A stretch of DNA of 51,486 nucleotides from Clostridia bacterium (GCA_017512675.1 JAFWEY010000041.1:1-51486); one strand, 5' to 3'; positions 17,203 to 25,982 are shown, numbered from the stretch's first letter. Made by a program: numbers and translations. The notes: generated from the sequence alone by a model not told the origin.

Positions 17203-18567
17203 ATGGAAGATCAAAAGTACATTGACGAGTTGGTTGCACGCTCAAGAGAGGCCGGCAAGGTACTGGAGGACTACACGCAGGAACAGGTCGATGAGATCGT
17301 AAAAGCTCTTGCCCGCACGATTTTCGATCACGCGGAACCGCTGGCGAAGATGGCCGCGGAAGAAACCCGCATGGGCGTTTACGAAGACAAGATCAAGAAG
17401 AACCAGGGCAAGGCCCGGATCATCTGGAACAGTCTGCGCGGCAAAAAATCCGTCGGCATCATCGAGGAGTGCCCGGAGCAGGGAATCGTCAAGGTCGCAA
17501 AGCCGATGGGCGTAGTGTGCGCCGTCATGCCGTGCACCAACCCGATCGTAACGCCGATGAGCAACGCGATGTTCGCCATCAAGTGCCGCGATACCATCAT
17601 CGTTGCGCCGCATCCGCGTTCCAAGCAGTGCACGCTGGAAGTCAAGCGCCTGTTTGACATCGAGTTCGAGCGTCTCGGCGTTCCGAAGGACGTATTCCTC
17701 GTCACCGAAGAGCCGTCCATCGACCGGACCAAGCTGCTGATGCAGACCTGCGACGTGGTCATCGCGACCGGCGGCATGGGCATGGTCAAATCCGCCTATT
17801 CCAGCGGCAAACCCAGCTACGGCGTCGGCGCGGGCAATGTACAGGGTCTGTACGACGACGATATCGACGTAAAGACGGCTTCCGCGAAGGCGATCGCCAG
17901 CCGCATCTTCGACAACGGCATCATCTGCTCCGGCGACCAGACGATCATCGCACCGAAGAGCATCTACAAAGACCTGATTGCGGCGTTTGTCGCACAGGGC
18001 GCTTTCTATGTCGACGATCCGGAGCAGGTTAAGAAGGCGACAGACGCGCTGTTCCCGAACGGCGTGATGAACAAAGCGCTCGTCGGCCAGAGCGTCGCCA
18101 AAGTGGCGGACGCCATGGGCCTCGCGATTCCCGCGGGCACCAAGCTGATCATCCTGAAGGCGGACGGCTGCGGCAAGGGCCACCTGCTGAGCGAGGAAAA
18201 GATGTGCCCGGTCATGAGCGCCTACGAATTCGACACGTGGGAAGAGGGCGTTGCCATCGCCAAGGCCAATCTGTTGGTGGAAGGCGCCGGACACTCCGTA
18301 TCCATTCAGTCGAACAACAAAGAGCACATCACCTACGCCGGGCTGCATCTGCCGGTCAGCCGCGTGCTGGTCAACCAGATCTGCGCCACGATGAACGGCG
18401 GTGCCTTCACCAACGCGCTGTCCCCGACCACGACGCTGGGCTGCGGCAGCTGGGGCAACAACTCGGTCAGTGAAAACCTGACGTACTACCACCTGATGAA
18501 CGTTTCCCGTATCGCATACGAGATGAAGGATTGGAAGCAGCCCTCCGATGAGGAAATCTGGAAATAA
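17203..18567 (+). CDS. CoA-acylating aldehyde dehydrogenase (SucD/SauS-like)
   Basis: This 454-residue ALDH-superfamily enzyme oxidises an aldehyde to acyl-CoA with NAD(P)+, or runs in reverse. It closely resembles the acylating succinate-semialdehyde dehydrogenase SucD of Clostridium kluyveri as I remember it: ETRMGVYEDKIKKN, CTNPIVTPMSNAMFAIK, IIVAPHPRSK, YGVGAGNVQ and NPTTTLGCGSWG-like TTTLGCGSWGNNSVSENL. The catalytic cysteine is C242 in NGIICSGDQ. Acylating sulfoacetaldehyde dehydrogenases belong to the same family, so the substrate is open. ATG 17203 aligns with the family N-terminus. A GTG at 17185 is in frame, and the AAAGGAG (17166-17172) is 30 nt before the ATG with a hairpin between (17176-17192). 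It is the first gene of the operon. Confidence 0.85.
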   Translation: MEDQKYIDELVARSREAGKVLEDYTQEQVDEIVKALARTIFDHAEPLAKMAAEETRMGVYEDKIKKNQGKARIIWNSLRGKKSVGIIEECPEQGIVKVAKPMGVVCAVMPCTNPIVTPMSNAMFAIKCRDTIIVAPHPRSKQCTLEVKRLFDIEFERLGVPKDVFLVTEEPSIDRTKLLMQTCDVVIATGGMGMVKSAYSSGKPSYGVGAGNVQGLYDDDIDVKTASAKAIASRIFDNGIICSGDQTIIAPKSIYKDLIAAFVAQGAFYVDDPEQVKKATDALFPNGVMNKALVGQSVAKVADAMGLAIPAGTKLIILKADGCGKGHLLSEEKMCPVMSAYEFDTWEEGVAIAKANLLVEGAGHSVSIQSNNKEHITYAGLHLPVSRVLVNQICATMNGGAFTNALSPTTTLGCGSWGNNSVSENLTYYHLMNVSRIAYEMKDWKQPSDEEIWK

Positions 18568-18765
18568 TCCGTTTCTCATCTCCGGAGGCCGCCGCTGATC
18601 CGGCAGCTGAAATGCTGTCACAAAGTTACTCCGACGGACTATGAATGCTGAAGCCCCGCGCGCCTTGTCAAGCCGAATTCGCAGCCGCAAATCCGTACTT
18701 TCTCATCCGCGCAGGGCTTTTTGCATCCGTCCGGCATCATTTGAATCTGGCAAAGGAGCTTGGAC

Positions 18766-19515
18766 ATGGTTAAAGATATGGGAGATCTTACCGGGCGCGT
18801 CGCCATCGTCACCGGCGCGGCCGGCGGAATCGGCCGGGCCGTGTGCGAAACGCTGGCAATGCACGGTGCGATCATCGCCGGCGCCGACATGAACCAGGAG
18901 GGACTGAACGAAACGATCCGGCTGGTCGAAGAGGCCGGCGGGCAGATGTCCGGCTTCCCTCTCAACGTGATGGAGCTCTCATCGGTGCAGGAAATGATGA
19001 AATCCGTCGATGAGAAATACGGGCACATCGATATTCTCGTCAACGTAGCCGGCATTCTCAGCGGCGCCCGTTACGACGAAGTCACCACCGAAATGTGGGA
19101 CAAAATGATCGACATCAACCTGCGCGGCTACCATTACTGCAACCAGTCTGTGGTGCCGTATATGGCCAAAAACGGCGGCGGATCGGTCGTGAGCATTTCT
19201 TCTCAGGCAGGTCAGGTCGGGGGCTGGCTCGGTTCCGTCGCGTATTCCGCATCCAAAGGAGGAATTCTGGCCCTGACGAAGGGCTATGCCCGGCAGACCC
19301 AGCAGTATCACATCCGCTTTAACGACGTGGCTCCCGGCAGGATGCTCACCCCGATGACCGCGGCGCGCGGCGACAAGCCGGAGGGCATTCCGGTAGGCCG
19401 TCTGGGAACCGCGCAGGATGTGGCCAACGCGGTCTATTTCCTGGCAAGCGATCTGTCCGCGTTCGTCGACGGAACCTGCATCGACGTCAACGGCGGCGAA
19501 TTCATGCGCAGCTGA
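18766..19515 (+). CDS. Short-chain dehydrogenase/reductase
   Basis: A 249-residue classical SDR. The cofactor-binding TGAAGGIGRAV lies at the N-terminus, the NAG-equivalent is NVAGILSG near residue 90, and the catalytic set is S145/S146, Y160 and K164 (YSASK). It ends with a typical C-terminal FVDGTCIDVNGG. It oxidises or reduces a secondary alcohol/ketone with NAD(P)(H). Acidic D50 in GADMN after strand beta2 suggests NAD preference. The start ATG at 18766 has AAGGAG 7 nt upstream; an in-frame TTG at 18760 is less likely. It lies between the aldehyde dehydrogenase and the TRAP binding protein, so it probably acts on the imported compound or an intermediate. Confidence 0.88.
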   Translation: MVKDMGDLTGRVAIVTGAAGGIGRAVCETLAMHGAIIAGADMNQEGLNETIRLVEEAGGQMSGFPLNVMELSSVQEMMKSVDEKYGHIDILVNVAGILSGARYDEVTTEMWDKMIDINLRGYHYCNQSVVPYMAKNGGGSVVSISSQAGQVGGWLGSVAYSASKGGILALTKGYARQTQQYHIRFNDVAPGRMLTPMTAARGDKPEGIPVGRLGTAQDVANAVYFLASDLSAFVDGTCIDVNGGEFMRS

Positions 19516-19582
19516 TTTGTTGGTGATTCCCGTTCACGGGAGGAAGCATATTTCGAACCCTACACATTAAGGAGGTACTGAC

Positions 19583-20680
19583 ATGAAGAAGTTTCTGAAG
19601 CTGGTTGTTCTTTCGGCATTGATCGTTTCGATGCTCGCGACCGCCATGACCGCTTTCGCCTACGAAGTCGTATCCGGCGAGCCCACGAAGGTAGCGATCG
19701 AAGCGGTAAACGAAGCCCTTGCGGCTGCCGAAGGCGCCGGTCTGCCCGATGCTTCCGGCGATCCTGCCAAGAAGATCATCTTCTCCGGCAGTTCCTTCCA
19801 GGCGATGAGCGAAGCCGAAGAGCTCTGGAAATTCATGGTGGAATCCATGACCGGCGGCTCCATTCAGATCGACTGGCATCCCTGGAACGAACTCGGCCCG
19901 GACCTCGACGTCGTGACCAATACCCAGTTCGGCGACATCGGCATGGGCATCACTTCGCCGGCCCCGATCACCTCCATGCTCCCGAACCTTTCGATCTTTG
20001 ACAGCCTCTATGTCATCACCGATCAGCAGCTCGCCTACGACGTGATGGACGGCGAAATCGGCCAGCAGATCGAAAAGGACTTCGAGGCCTCCGGCCTGAA
20101 GATCCTGATGTGGTGCGAGAACGGCTTCCGTGAACTGACCTGCAACGTGGATGTCACGGGTCTGGACAGCCTCAAGGGCATGAAGATCCGCACGATGGAG
20201 AACAAGCTGCAGATGGCCGGCTGGTCCGCGCTGGGCACCAACCCGACTCCGATGGCCTTCAGCGAAGTCTTCACGGCGCTGCAGCAGGGCGCGGTGGACG
20301 CTCAGGAAAACCCGCTGGGCCTGATCGACTCCAACAGCTTCATGGATGTCTGCAGCTATCTGGTGATGAGCAATCACAACTACACCCCGATGATCGTCTT
20401 CATGAACCTGGATCTGTGGAACAGCCTGTCTGACAATCAGAAGGCAGTCATCGAATACACCAACGAATACGTGACCAAGTGGGAACGCGATTACAACCTC
20501 TCCAACAACCAGGCGATTCTCGAAAAGTTCAAGAGCAACGGAATCAACGTGATCGAGCCCGACAAGGAGCTGCTTGACTCCTTCAAGAGCGCCGTGGAGA
20601 GCGCCGGTGTCTACGATCAGGTCAAGGCCGCCATGGCCAATCCCGAGCTGTTCGACAAGCTGCTCGAAATGGCCGCCTGA
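19583..20680 (+). CDS. dctP: TRAP transporter solute-binding protein, DctP family
   Basis: This 365-residue exported protein captures an organic acid for the TRAP permease encoded downstream. A signal peptide (MKKFLKLVVLSALIVSMLAT..AFA) is cleaved near residue 29, with no lipobox cysteine. DctP hallmarks are ENGFREL, the ligand arginine in KGMKIRTMENK (about R203 of the precursor), and the FSEVFTALQQGAVDAQENPLG segment. The start follows AAGGAGGTACTGAC. A stable hairpin after its stop (20704-20737) precedes dctQ. DctP ligands are usually carboxylates (C4 acids, sugar acids, sulfonates). The exact ligand cannot be read. Confidence 0.92.
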   Translation: MKKFLKLVVLSALIVSMLATAMTAFAYEVVSGEPTKVAIEAVNEALAAAEGAGLPDASGDPAKKIIFSGSSFQAMSEAEELWKFMVESMTGGSIQIDWHPWNELGPDLDVVTNTQFGDIGMGITSPAPITSMLPNLSIFDSLYVITDQQLAYDVMDGEIGQQIEKDFEASGLKILMWCENGFRELTCNVDVTGLDSLKGMKIRTMENKLQMAGWSALGTNPTPMAFSEVFTALQQGAVDAQENPLGLIDSNSFMDVCSYLVMSNHNYTPMIVFMNLDLWNSLSDNQKAVIEYTNEYVTKWERDYNLSNNQAILEKFKSNGINVIEPDKELLDSFKSAVESAGVYDQVKAAMANPELFDKLLEMAA

Positions 20681-20703
20681 TTCCGGATTCGGCTTTCATC
20701 CTG

Positions 20704-20740
20704 AGGGGCGTGCCGTGCCGCAAAGCGGCGCGCCCCTTTT
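20704..20740 (+). terminator. Intercistronic hairpin after dctP
   Basis: AGGGGCG/CGCCCCT encloses GCCGC-AAA-GCGGC and is followed by TTTTCC. It may partly end transcription or protect the dctP end of the mRNA, giving more binding protein than permease. The latter is inference. Confidence 0.55.
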
Positions 20741-20761
20741 CCGCACAAAGGAGGGAACGCC

Positions 20762-21298
20762 TTGAAAAAAGCACTCAAGTGGCTGGACGACAATCTGGAG
20801 ATGTACATCTGCATCGTGCTCCTTTCGCTGTTCGCTGTCATTCTGTTCATCCAGGTCATAGCGCGCTATGTGTTCAACAATTCGCTGTCGTGGTCCGAGG
20901 AGCTTGCCCGGTATCTGTTCATCTGGCTGGTTTTCATCGGCATCAGCTACGGCGCCAAGCAGATGAAGCACCTGCGCATCGACGTGTTCCTGAACATCTT
21001 CCCGAAGAAGATCCGGCCGTACATTATGGTCCTTTCGGAAATCATCGTACTGGTATTCGCGGGCATCGTGTTCTATTCCGCGGTCACCACGGTCAGCAAA
21101 TACATGAAAATCCATATGGCCTCGCCGGCCATCGGCGTGCCGTTGTGGGTGGTGCATTCCTCAGCCATTGTCGGCTACTGCCTGACCTTCATCCGGCAGA
21201 TCCAGGCAATCAGAACCCGCATCATCCAGATCCGGCATCCTGAACTCGACGAAACCGCGCAGGAGGCCGTCGCAAAAGAGGAGGTGACCGCGAAATGA
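20762..21298 (+). CDS. dctQ: TRAP transporter small permease, DctQ family
   Basis: A 178-residue membrane protein with four hydrophobic helices and the DctQ pattern: WLDDNLEMYICIVLLSLFA, then WSEELARYLFIWLVFIGISY with the conserved W-x-E-E, KQMKHLRIDVF and a last helix near 130-150. It is the small membrane subunit that pairs with DctM. The start is TTG at 20762, preceded by AAAGGAGGGAACGCC. The stop overlaps the DctM ATG (ATGA, 21295-21298), so the permease subunits are translationally coupled. Confidence 0.92.
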   Translation: MKKALKWLDDNLEMYICIVLLSLFAVILFIQVIARYVFNNSLSWSEELARYLFIWLVFIGISYGAKQMKHLRIDVFLNIFPKKIRPYIMVLSEIIVLVFAGIVFYSAVTTVSKYMKIHMASPAIGVPLWVVHSSAIVGYCLTFIRQIQAIRTRIIQIRHPELDETAQEAVAKEEVTAK

Positions 21299-22581
21299 TT
21301 GCCGCTGTACTGTTCATCTCTCTGTTCGTTTTCCTGATTCTGGGAGTTCCGGTCGGCTTCTCGCTCGGCATCTCCGCGCTGTGCGGCATCATCGCCGGCG
21401 GCACCCAATCGATCGGCTACCTGTCCCAGACAATGGTCGCCGGCTGCGATTCTTTCCCGATCCTGGCCGTTCCGCTTTTCATCCTGGCGGGCGAAATGAT
21501 GGGCGGCGGCGGCGTTTCCCGCCGCATTCTGGACGTCTTCAAAGCCTCATTCGGGAGATTCTACGGCGGCCTGGCCATCTGCACGGTGGCGTTCTGTATG
21601 TTCTTCGCTGCGGTATCCGGTTCCGGTCCCGCGACCGTCGCCGCCGTCGGCGCAATGGTGGTTCCGACGATGCTTGCGGAAGGGTACGACAAATCCTTTA
21701 CGCTGGCCCTGATCGCCTGCGCAGGAGGCATCGGCGTCATCATACCGCCTTCGATTCCAATGGTCTTCTACGGCACATCGACCGGCGCATCGATCGGCAA
21801 CCTGTTCATGGCCGGTATGCTGCCGGGCATCCTGATCGGTCTGTGCCTGATCGGCTACTGCTACTACGAGGGCAGGAAGCACGGCTGGCGCAACACCGAT
21901 ACCGAGTTTTCCTGGAAAAAGCTCGGCAAGGCGGTCTGGGACGGCAAATGGGCTCTGCTGGATCCGTTCATCATTCTGGGCGGCATTTATTCCGGCATCT
22001 TTACCCCCACGGAAGCCGCGGCCGTCGCCTGCGTCTACGGCCTGTTCTGCGGCGCGGTGATTTACCGCGAACTGAACTTCAAAAAACTGATCGAGGTGCT
22101 GAAGGGAGCCGTTTCCACAACCGGCACCACAATGCTGATCGTCGGTGCGGCTACGGCCTTCGCCAAGATTCTGTCGATTACCGGAACGCCCACCGCGGTC
22201 GCAAACGCAATCTCTGCGGTGTCCAACAGCAAGATCCTGATCCTGATGCTGATCAATATCCTGCTGCTGATCGTCGGCTGCTTCATGGATACGACGCCCG
22301 CAATGCTGATTCTGGCGCCGATCCTGATGCCGATCGCCACAGCGCTGGGCGTGGACATCATCCATTTCGGTATCATCATGGTGGTCAACCTGGCCATCGG
22401 CTTTATCACACCGCCGCTTGGCATCAACCTGTTTGTCTCTGCAAGGGTAGGTGATGAGCCGCTCGGGGTGGTCATCAAGGGAATCATACCGTTTATCATT
22501 ATCATGCTCATCGATCTGATTCTGATAACCTATGTCCCTGCCATCTCGATGACCCTCGTGCACATGATCACAGGGCGCTGA
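21295..22581 (+). CDS. dctM: TRAP transporter large permease, DctM family
   Basis: A 428-residue polytopic membrane protein with about twelve helices, the ion-driven transport subunit. DctM motifs include the N-terminal hydrophobic LGVPVGFSLGISAL, PLFILAGEMMGGGGVSRRI near residue 65, AAVSGSGPATVAAVGAMVVP near 105, GGIGVIIPPSIPMVFYG near 145, and the C-terminal GFITPPLGINLFVS. It uses a Na+ or H+ gradient and no ATP. It overlaps dctQ by 4 bp and is followed by a strong hairpin at 22590-22621 before the transaldolase gene. Confidence 0.94.
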   Translation: MIAAVLFISLFVFLILGVPVGFSLGISALCGIIAGGTQSIGYLSQTMVAGCDSFPILAVPLFILAGEMMGGGGVSRRILDVFKASFGRFYGGLAICTVAFCMFFAAVSGSGPATVAAVGAMVVPTMLAEGYDKSFTLALIACAGGIGVIIPPSIPMVFYGTSTGASIGNLFMAGMLPGILIGLCLIGYCYYEGRKHGWRNTDTEFSWKKLGKAVWDGKWALLDPFIILGGIYSGIFTPTEAAAVACVYGLFCGAVIYRELNFKKLIEVLKGAVSTTGTTMLIVGAATAFAKILSITGTPTAVANAISAVSNSKILILMLINILLLIVGCFMDTTPAMLILAPILMPIATALGVDIIHFGIIMVVNLAIGFITPPLGINLFVSARVGDEPLGVVIKGIIPFIIIMLIDLILITYVPAISMTLVHMITGR

Positions 22582-22589
22582 CGCGCCTG

Positions 22590-22621
22590 ACGGGAAGCGG
22601 CGATTCGCGGCCGCTTCCCGT
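22590..22621 (+). terminator. Hairpin after dctM (terminator or processing site)
   Basis: ACGGGAAGCGGC/GCCGCTTCCCGT, a 12-bp perfect stem with an 8-nt loop, followed by TGTCTTTCC. It may lower expression of the downstream transaldolase and alcohol dehydrogenase genes. Confidence 0.6.
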
Positions 22622-22650
22622 TGTCTTTCCCCCCAAAAGGAGGATCCCTG

Positions 22651-23724
22651 ATGAAAGTGTACAACAGTCCGCTTCAGGAAGCAGCGGAACGATGGCCCCA
22701 GACACAGCTGTGGAACGATTCCTGCGGTATGGCGGATCTGGATCTCGCGCTATCCAGCGGCGCGTGCGGCGCAACATCCAATCCGGTGATCGTGGGCAAC
22801 GTGCTGCGGCGTGAAATGCATCTGTGGAAGGATCGCCTGGAGGACCTGATTCACCGGGAAATGGCCGGCGCGACGGAAGACGAACTGTGCTGGGCGATCA
22901 TGAAAGAAGCCGGCAGAAAGGGCGCGGACAGGCTGCTGCCGCTGTTTGAAGAGACCGGGGGCGTCAAAGGCTGGCAGGCCATGCAGGTGGATCCGGATTA
23001 TTTCCGCAGTGCGGAAAAAACGGTTGCTCACGCGCGCGAACTGTCCTCGCTGTCAAAGAATATTCTGATCAAAATGCCCGTTTCCACGGCGGGCATCCAG
23101 GCCCTGGAGGACTGCGTATTCGAAGGAATCTCCGTGAACGGCACCGTGTGCTTCGGCATTCCCCAGGCGATCGCCGTGGCGGAAGCCGTCGAGCGCGGCT
23201 TTCGCAGGCGCGAAGCCCTCGGGCTGCCCGTCGAAGGCATCCTGGGCAGCTGTACAATCATGACGGGCCGTCTGGACGACTACATGAAGCGGCTTGCGCA
23301 GGAACGCGAAACGCCGATTACGCAGGAATACCTGGATATGGCCGGCGAGGCGGTCTTCAAGAAAGCCTACCGGATATACCGCGAGCGGGGATACAGGGCA
23401 AAGCTGCTGGTGGCGAACAACAACAGCCACTTCCTCTGGAGCCGGTTCCTGGGCGGCGACCTGCTGATGACCGTCAATCCGCTGTGGTGCCGGCGAATGG
23501 AAGGCGCGCGCCTGCCGCTGCGCGAAACCATCGACGAGCAGGTGGATCCTCTGATCGTCGGGGAATTGCTGGACAAATTCCCCGAATTCCGCAGCGTGTA
23601 TCAGGAAGACGGCCTCAGCGTCTCCGAGTTCAATCATTACGGCGCGTTCATCCATACGATGAACGAGTTCCTGACCGGCTGCGACGGATTCCTCGGCTAC
23701 CTGCGCTCATTCCTGCTTGCCTGA
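22651..23724 (+). CDS. Transaldolase family protein
   Basis: A 357-residue TIM-barrel protein of the transaldolase family (PF00923). The Schiff-base lysine is K141 in ILIKMPVSTAGIQAL. The family N-terminal CGATSNPVIV and the barrel segment ISVNGTVCFGIPQAIAVAEA are clear. The later AKLLVANNNSHFLW and NPLWCRRM stretches differ from ordinary pentose-phosphate transaldolases, pointing to a specialised aldolase or transaldolase. Expected chemistry is transfer or release of a dihydroxyacetone unit from a ketose phosphate or related compound. The start at 22651 follows AAAAGGAGGATCCCTG. Its place between TRAP and alcohol dehydrogenase genes makes it part of a catabolic route. Transaldolase-type sulfosugar cleavage is one precedent, but no isomerase is present. 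Confidence 0.8.
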   Translation: MKVYNSPLQEAAERWPQTQLWNDSCGMADLDLALSSGACGATSNPVIVGNVLRREMHLWKDRLEDLIHREMAGATEDELCWAIMKEAGRKGADRLLPLFEETGGVKGWQAMQVDPDYFRSAEKTVAHARELSSLSKNILIKMPVSTAGIQALEDCVFEGISVNGTVCFGIPQAIAVAEAVERGFRRREALGLPVEGILGSCTIMTGRLDDYMKRLAQERETPITQEYLDMAGEAVFKKAYRIYRERGYRAKLLVANNNSHFLWSRFLGGDLLMTVNPLWCRRMEGARLPLRETIDEQVDPLIVGELLDKFPEFRSVYQEDGLSVSEFNHYGAFIHTMNEFLTGCDGFLGYLRSFLLA

Positions 23725-23814
23725 CCGCCGAAAAGCGCCCGGCCGGCCGGCGAAGGCTCCAGATCCGGTCTCGCGGGCATCACGAAGAACGACAGAAAGG
23801 GCGGATATCACGAC

Positions 23815-24855
23815 ATGAAAGCACTGGTCAAATATGAAATGAAACCCCACGCGCTGGAAATCCGGGATATCCCGATCCCCGAGCCGGGTCCCGGCCAGAT
23901 TCGCGTGAAGGTGGAATATGCGGGCATTTGCGGTTCGGACCTTCATATCTACCACAACAGCATCGCGATTACGACCCGGCCGCCGGTGGTTGTCGGCCAT
24001 GAATTCTCCGGTTTTGTGGACAAGGTCGGAAGCGGCGTTCAGGGCTGGAAGGAAGGCGACCGCATCGTTGCGGAGGCGGTTTATCACCGGTGCGGCGTAT
24101 GCAAATACTGCCGCACGGGCAAATACAACCTTTGCCTGGACAAGCTCAGCTTCGGTTACGTCTACAACGGCTGTTTTGAACGCTACACGATCGTCGAGGA
24201 CTACAATGCGCATCATCTGCCCGACGACATCGACATGATTTCAGGCGCGATGATCGAACCGATGGCCTGCGTCGCCCGGGGTATCTACGACCAGTGTCAT
24301 CTGGAAGCCGGATTCACGGTTCTGGTTTCCGGCCCCGGCCCGATCGGGCTGATGGCGACGCAGATCGCGAAAGCGGAGGGCTGTGAGGTCATCGTCACCG
24401 GCACCGGCGTCGACGAGGAGCGTCTGGCCATCGCAAAGCAGCTCGGCATCGACCATGCGGTGAACATCGAGAAGGAGAACCTGAAGGAACTGGTGGATTC
24501 CCTGACCGACGGCTACGGCGTGGACGCTGTTCTCGAATGCTCCGGCTCTCAGGCCGGCATCAACAGCGGGCTTTCGCTGGTGCGCAAATGCGGCTGGTTC
24601 GTGATGATCGCGCTGGCAGGGCGGCCGATCACCTTCGACATTGAAGCGATGAATTACAAGGAGCTTCACTTCTCCGGCTCCATCGCCTCCACCTACAGCA
24701 ATTGGGAGAAATGCCTGTGGCTGCTGCACCACAGGAAGGTTCAGCTGGCGCCGCTCGCCACCGGCATCTACAGGCTGGACGACTGGAAGCAGGCCTTTGA
24801 GGACATGGAAAACAAGAAGGGGCTGAAGCTTCTGTTCAAGCCGGAAGACGACTGA
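23815..24855 (+). CDS. Zinc-dependent alcohol/polyol dehydrogenase (MDR family)
   Basis: A 346-residue medium-chain dehydrogenase resembling sorbitol/L-iditol and threonine dehydrogenases. Catalytic zinc ligands C39 (ICGSD) and H62-E63 (GHEF), and the four structural zinc cysteines C93, C96, C99 and C107, are intact. The NAD-binding loop is VSGPGPIGLMA near residue 170. It oxidises a polyol or secondary alcohol to a ketone, or the reverse. The start at 23815 follows GAAAGGGCGGATATCACGAC. It is the last gene of the plus-strand operon; dispersed repeat copy 2 begins at its stop codon, followed by a bidirectional terminator. Confidence 0.88.
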   Translation: MKALVKYEMKPHALEIRDIPIPEPGPGQIRVKVEYAGICGSDLHIYHNSIAITTRPPVVVGHEFSGFVDKVGSGVQGWKEGDRIVAEAVYHRCGVCKYCRTGKYNLCLDKLSFGYVYNGCFERYTIVEDYNAHHLPDDIDMISGAMIEPMACVARGIYDQCHLEAGFTVLVSGPGPIGLMATQIAKAEGCEVIVTGTGVDEERLAIAKQLGIDHAVNIEKENLKELVDSLTDGYGVDAVLECSGSQAGINSGLSLVRKCGWFVMIALAGRPITFDIEAMNYKELHFSGSIASTYSNWEKCLWLLHHRKVQLAPLATGIYRLDDWKQAFEDMENKKGLKLLFKPEDD

Positions 24856-24898
24856 TACTGCTTTCCATCCAAAACATCGTTCTGGATGGAAGAACGCG
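24853..24898 (+). repeat. Dispersed structured intergenic repeat, copy 2 (left end only)
   Basis: TGATACTGCTTTCCATCC and the adjoining ATCCAAAAC-ATC-GTTCTGGAT hairpin match the left 45 bp of copies 1 and 3. Similarity stops near 24898. The copy begins on the stop codon of the dehydrogenase gene. Confidence 0.7.
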
Positions 24899-24927
24899 CG
24901 CCGGATCCCTTCATTCCCGGCACAAAA

Positions 24928-24969
24928 CAGGCTGTTTCCGGATGGCTGACAGAACCCGGAAACAGCCTG
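24928..24969. terminator. Bidirectional hairpin terminator
   Basis: CAGGCTGTTTCCGG/CCGGAAACAGCCTG, a 14-bp stem with a 14-nt loop, has AAAA on the left and TTTC on the right side. It serves the convergent dehydrogenase genes. Confidence 0.8.
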
Positions 24970-24989
24970 CTTTCATGTCGTACAGCGTT

Positions 24990-25955
24990 TTATTTGCACT
25001 CGGGCACGATGAACGGACAGGTTCCCGTTTCGATGACGTCGATCGCATTCCGGGCGGCCATCAGGCTCATTTTGCTTGAAGCTTCCATCGTCGCCGCGCC
25101 GGCATGCGGGGTCAGGATGCAGTTGGGAAGCTCGCACAATTTGCTGTCCGTAGCCGGCTCGGTGACCGACACATCCAGCCCGGCCGCATATATCTCCCCG
25201 CTCTTCAGCGCGTCGTAAAGGGCGTCCTCGTCGATGATGCCGCCGCGCGCGGTGTTGACGATGACAGCGGTTTTCTTCATTGCCGCGAACTGCGCCGCCC
25301 CGAACATGTTGCGGGTGCTCTCGTTCAGATTCGCGTGAATCGTGATGAAATCCGCCTGTTCCACGATGGTTTCAAGATCGGTAAACTTTGCGCCGATCTC
25401 CGCGGCAAACGCTTCGTCCTGATAGTATGCGTCGTACAAAAGCACGTTCATGCGGAATCCCTTGCACCGCATGGCCACTCCCTTGCCGATTCGTCCTGCG
25501 CCGATGATGCCCACCGTCTTTTCGAACATTTCCACGCCGGAAGGCCGCACGGCGCTGCCGGCCTTCACAGAAGCGTCCATCAGCGGGATGTTTCTGGCGC
25601 AGGCGAGCATCAGCGCCACCGCGAGGTCCGCAACCGAATCGCCGTTCGCGCCGGGGGTGATGGCAACCGGCACGCCGGCACGCTTTGCGGCCGCCAGATC
25701 CACTTTGTCGTATCCGACGCCGTAACGGGAAATCACCTTCAGCGACCGCGCGCTTTCGATCATCTCCGCCGTGTATTCTTCCAGCCCGGCAATGACGCCC
25801 ACCGCATCGGGAAGCTCGTTTTTCAGGTCCTCCGCGAGCGAGTGCTCCGGATACGGCAATTTGATGACTTCGAATCCGTGTGCCTCCAGCAGGTCCTTCG
25901 CTTTGGAATCGGTCTTCCCGAACGACCTCGCCGTAACAAGAATCTTCCTGCTCAT
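24990..25955 (-). CDS. D-2-hydroxyacid dehydrogenase (phosphoglycerate dehydrogenase-like)
   Basis: A 321-residue NAD-dependent D-isomer-specific 2-hydroxyacid dehydrogenase. The cofactor loop is VGIIGAGRIGKGVA near residue 145, the catalytic arginine lies in VNTARGGIIDE, and the catalytic histidine in LTPHAGAATMEA. It lacks the C-terminal ACT regulatory domain of many SerA enzymes, so a catabolic hydroxyacid/ketoacid reductase (hydroxypyruvate, glyoxylate or 2-ketogluconate) is as likely as serine synthesis. ATG 25955 has GGAGGATTCA upstream. It is the third gene of the eda-kinase-dehydrogenase operon, 27 bp after the kinase. Confidence 0.85.
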   Translation of the reverse strand: MSRKILVTARSFGKTDSKAKDLLEAHGFEVIKLPYPEHSLAEDLKNELPDAVGVIAGLEEYTAEMIESARSLKVISRYGVGYDKVDLAAAKRAGVPVAITPGANGDSVADLAVALMLACARNIPLMDASVKAGSAVRPSGVEMFEKTVGIIGAGRIGKGVAMRCKGFRMNVLLYDAYYQDEAFAAEIGAKFTDLETIVEQADFITIHANLNESTRNMFGAAQFAAMKKTAVIVNTARGGIIDEDALYDALKSGEIYAAGLDVSVTEPATDSKLCELPNCILTPHAGAATMEASSKMSLMAARNAIDVIETGTCPFIVPECK

Positions 25956-25982
25956 TGAATCCTCCAATCGAAATCGTCCGCT

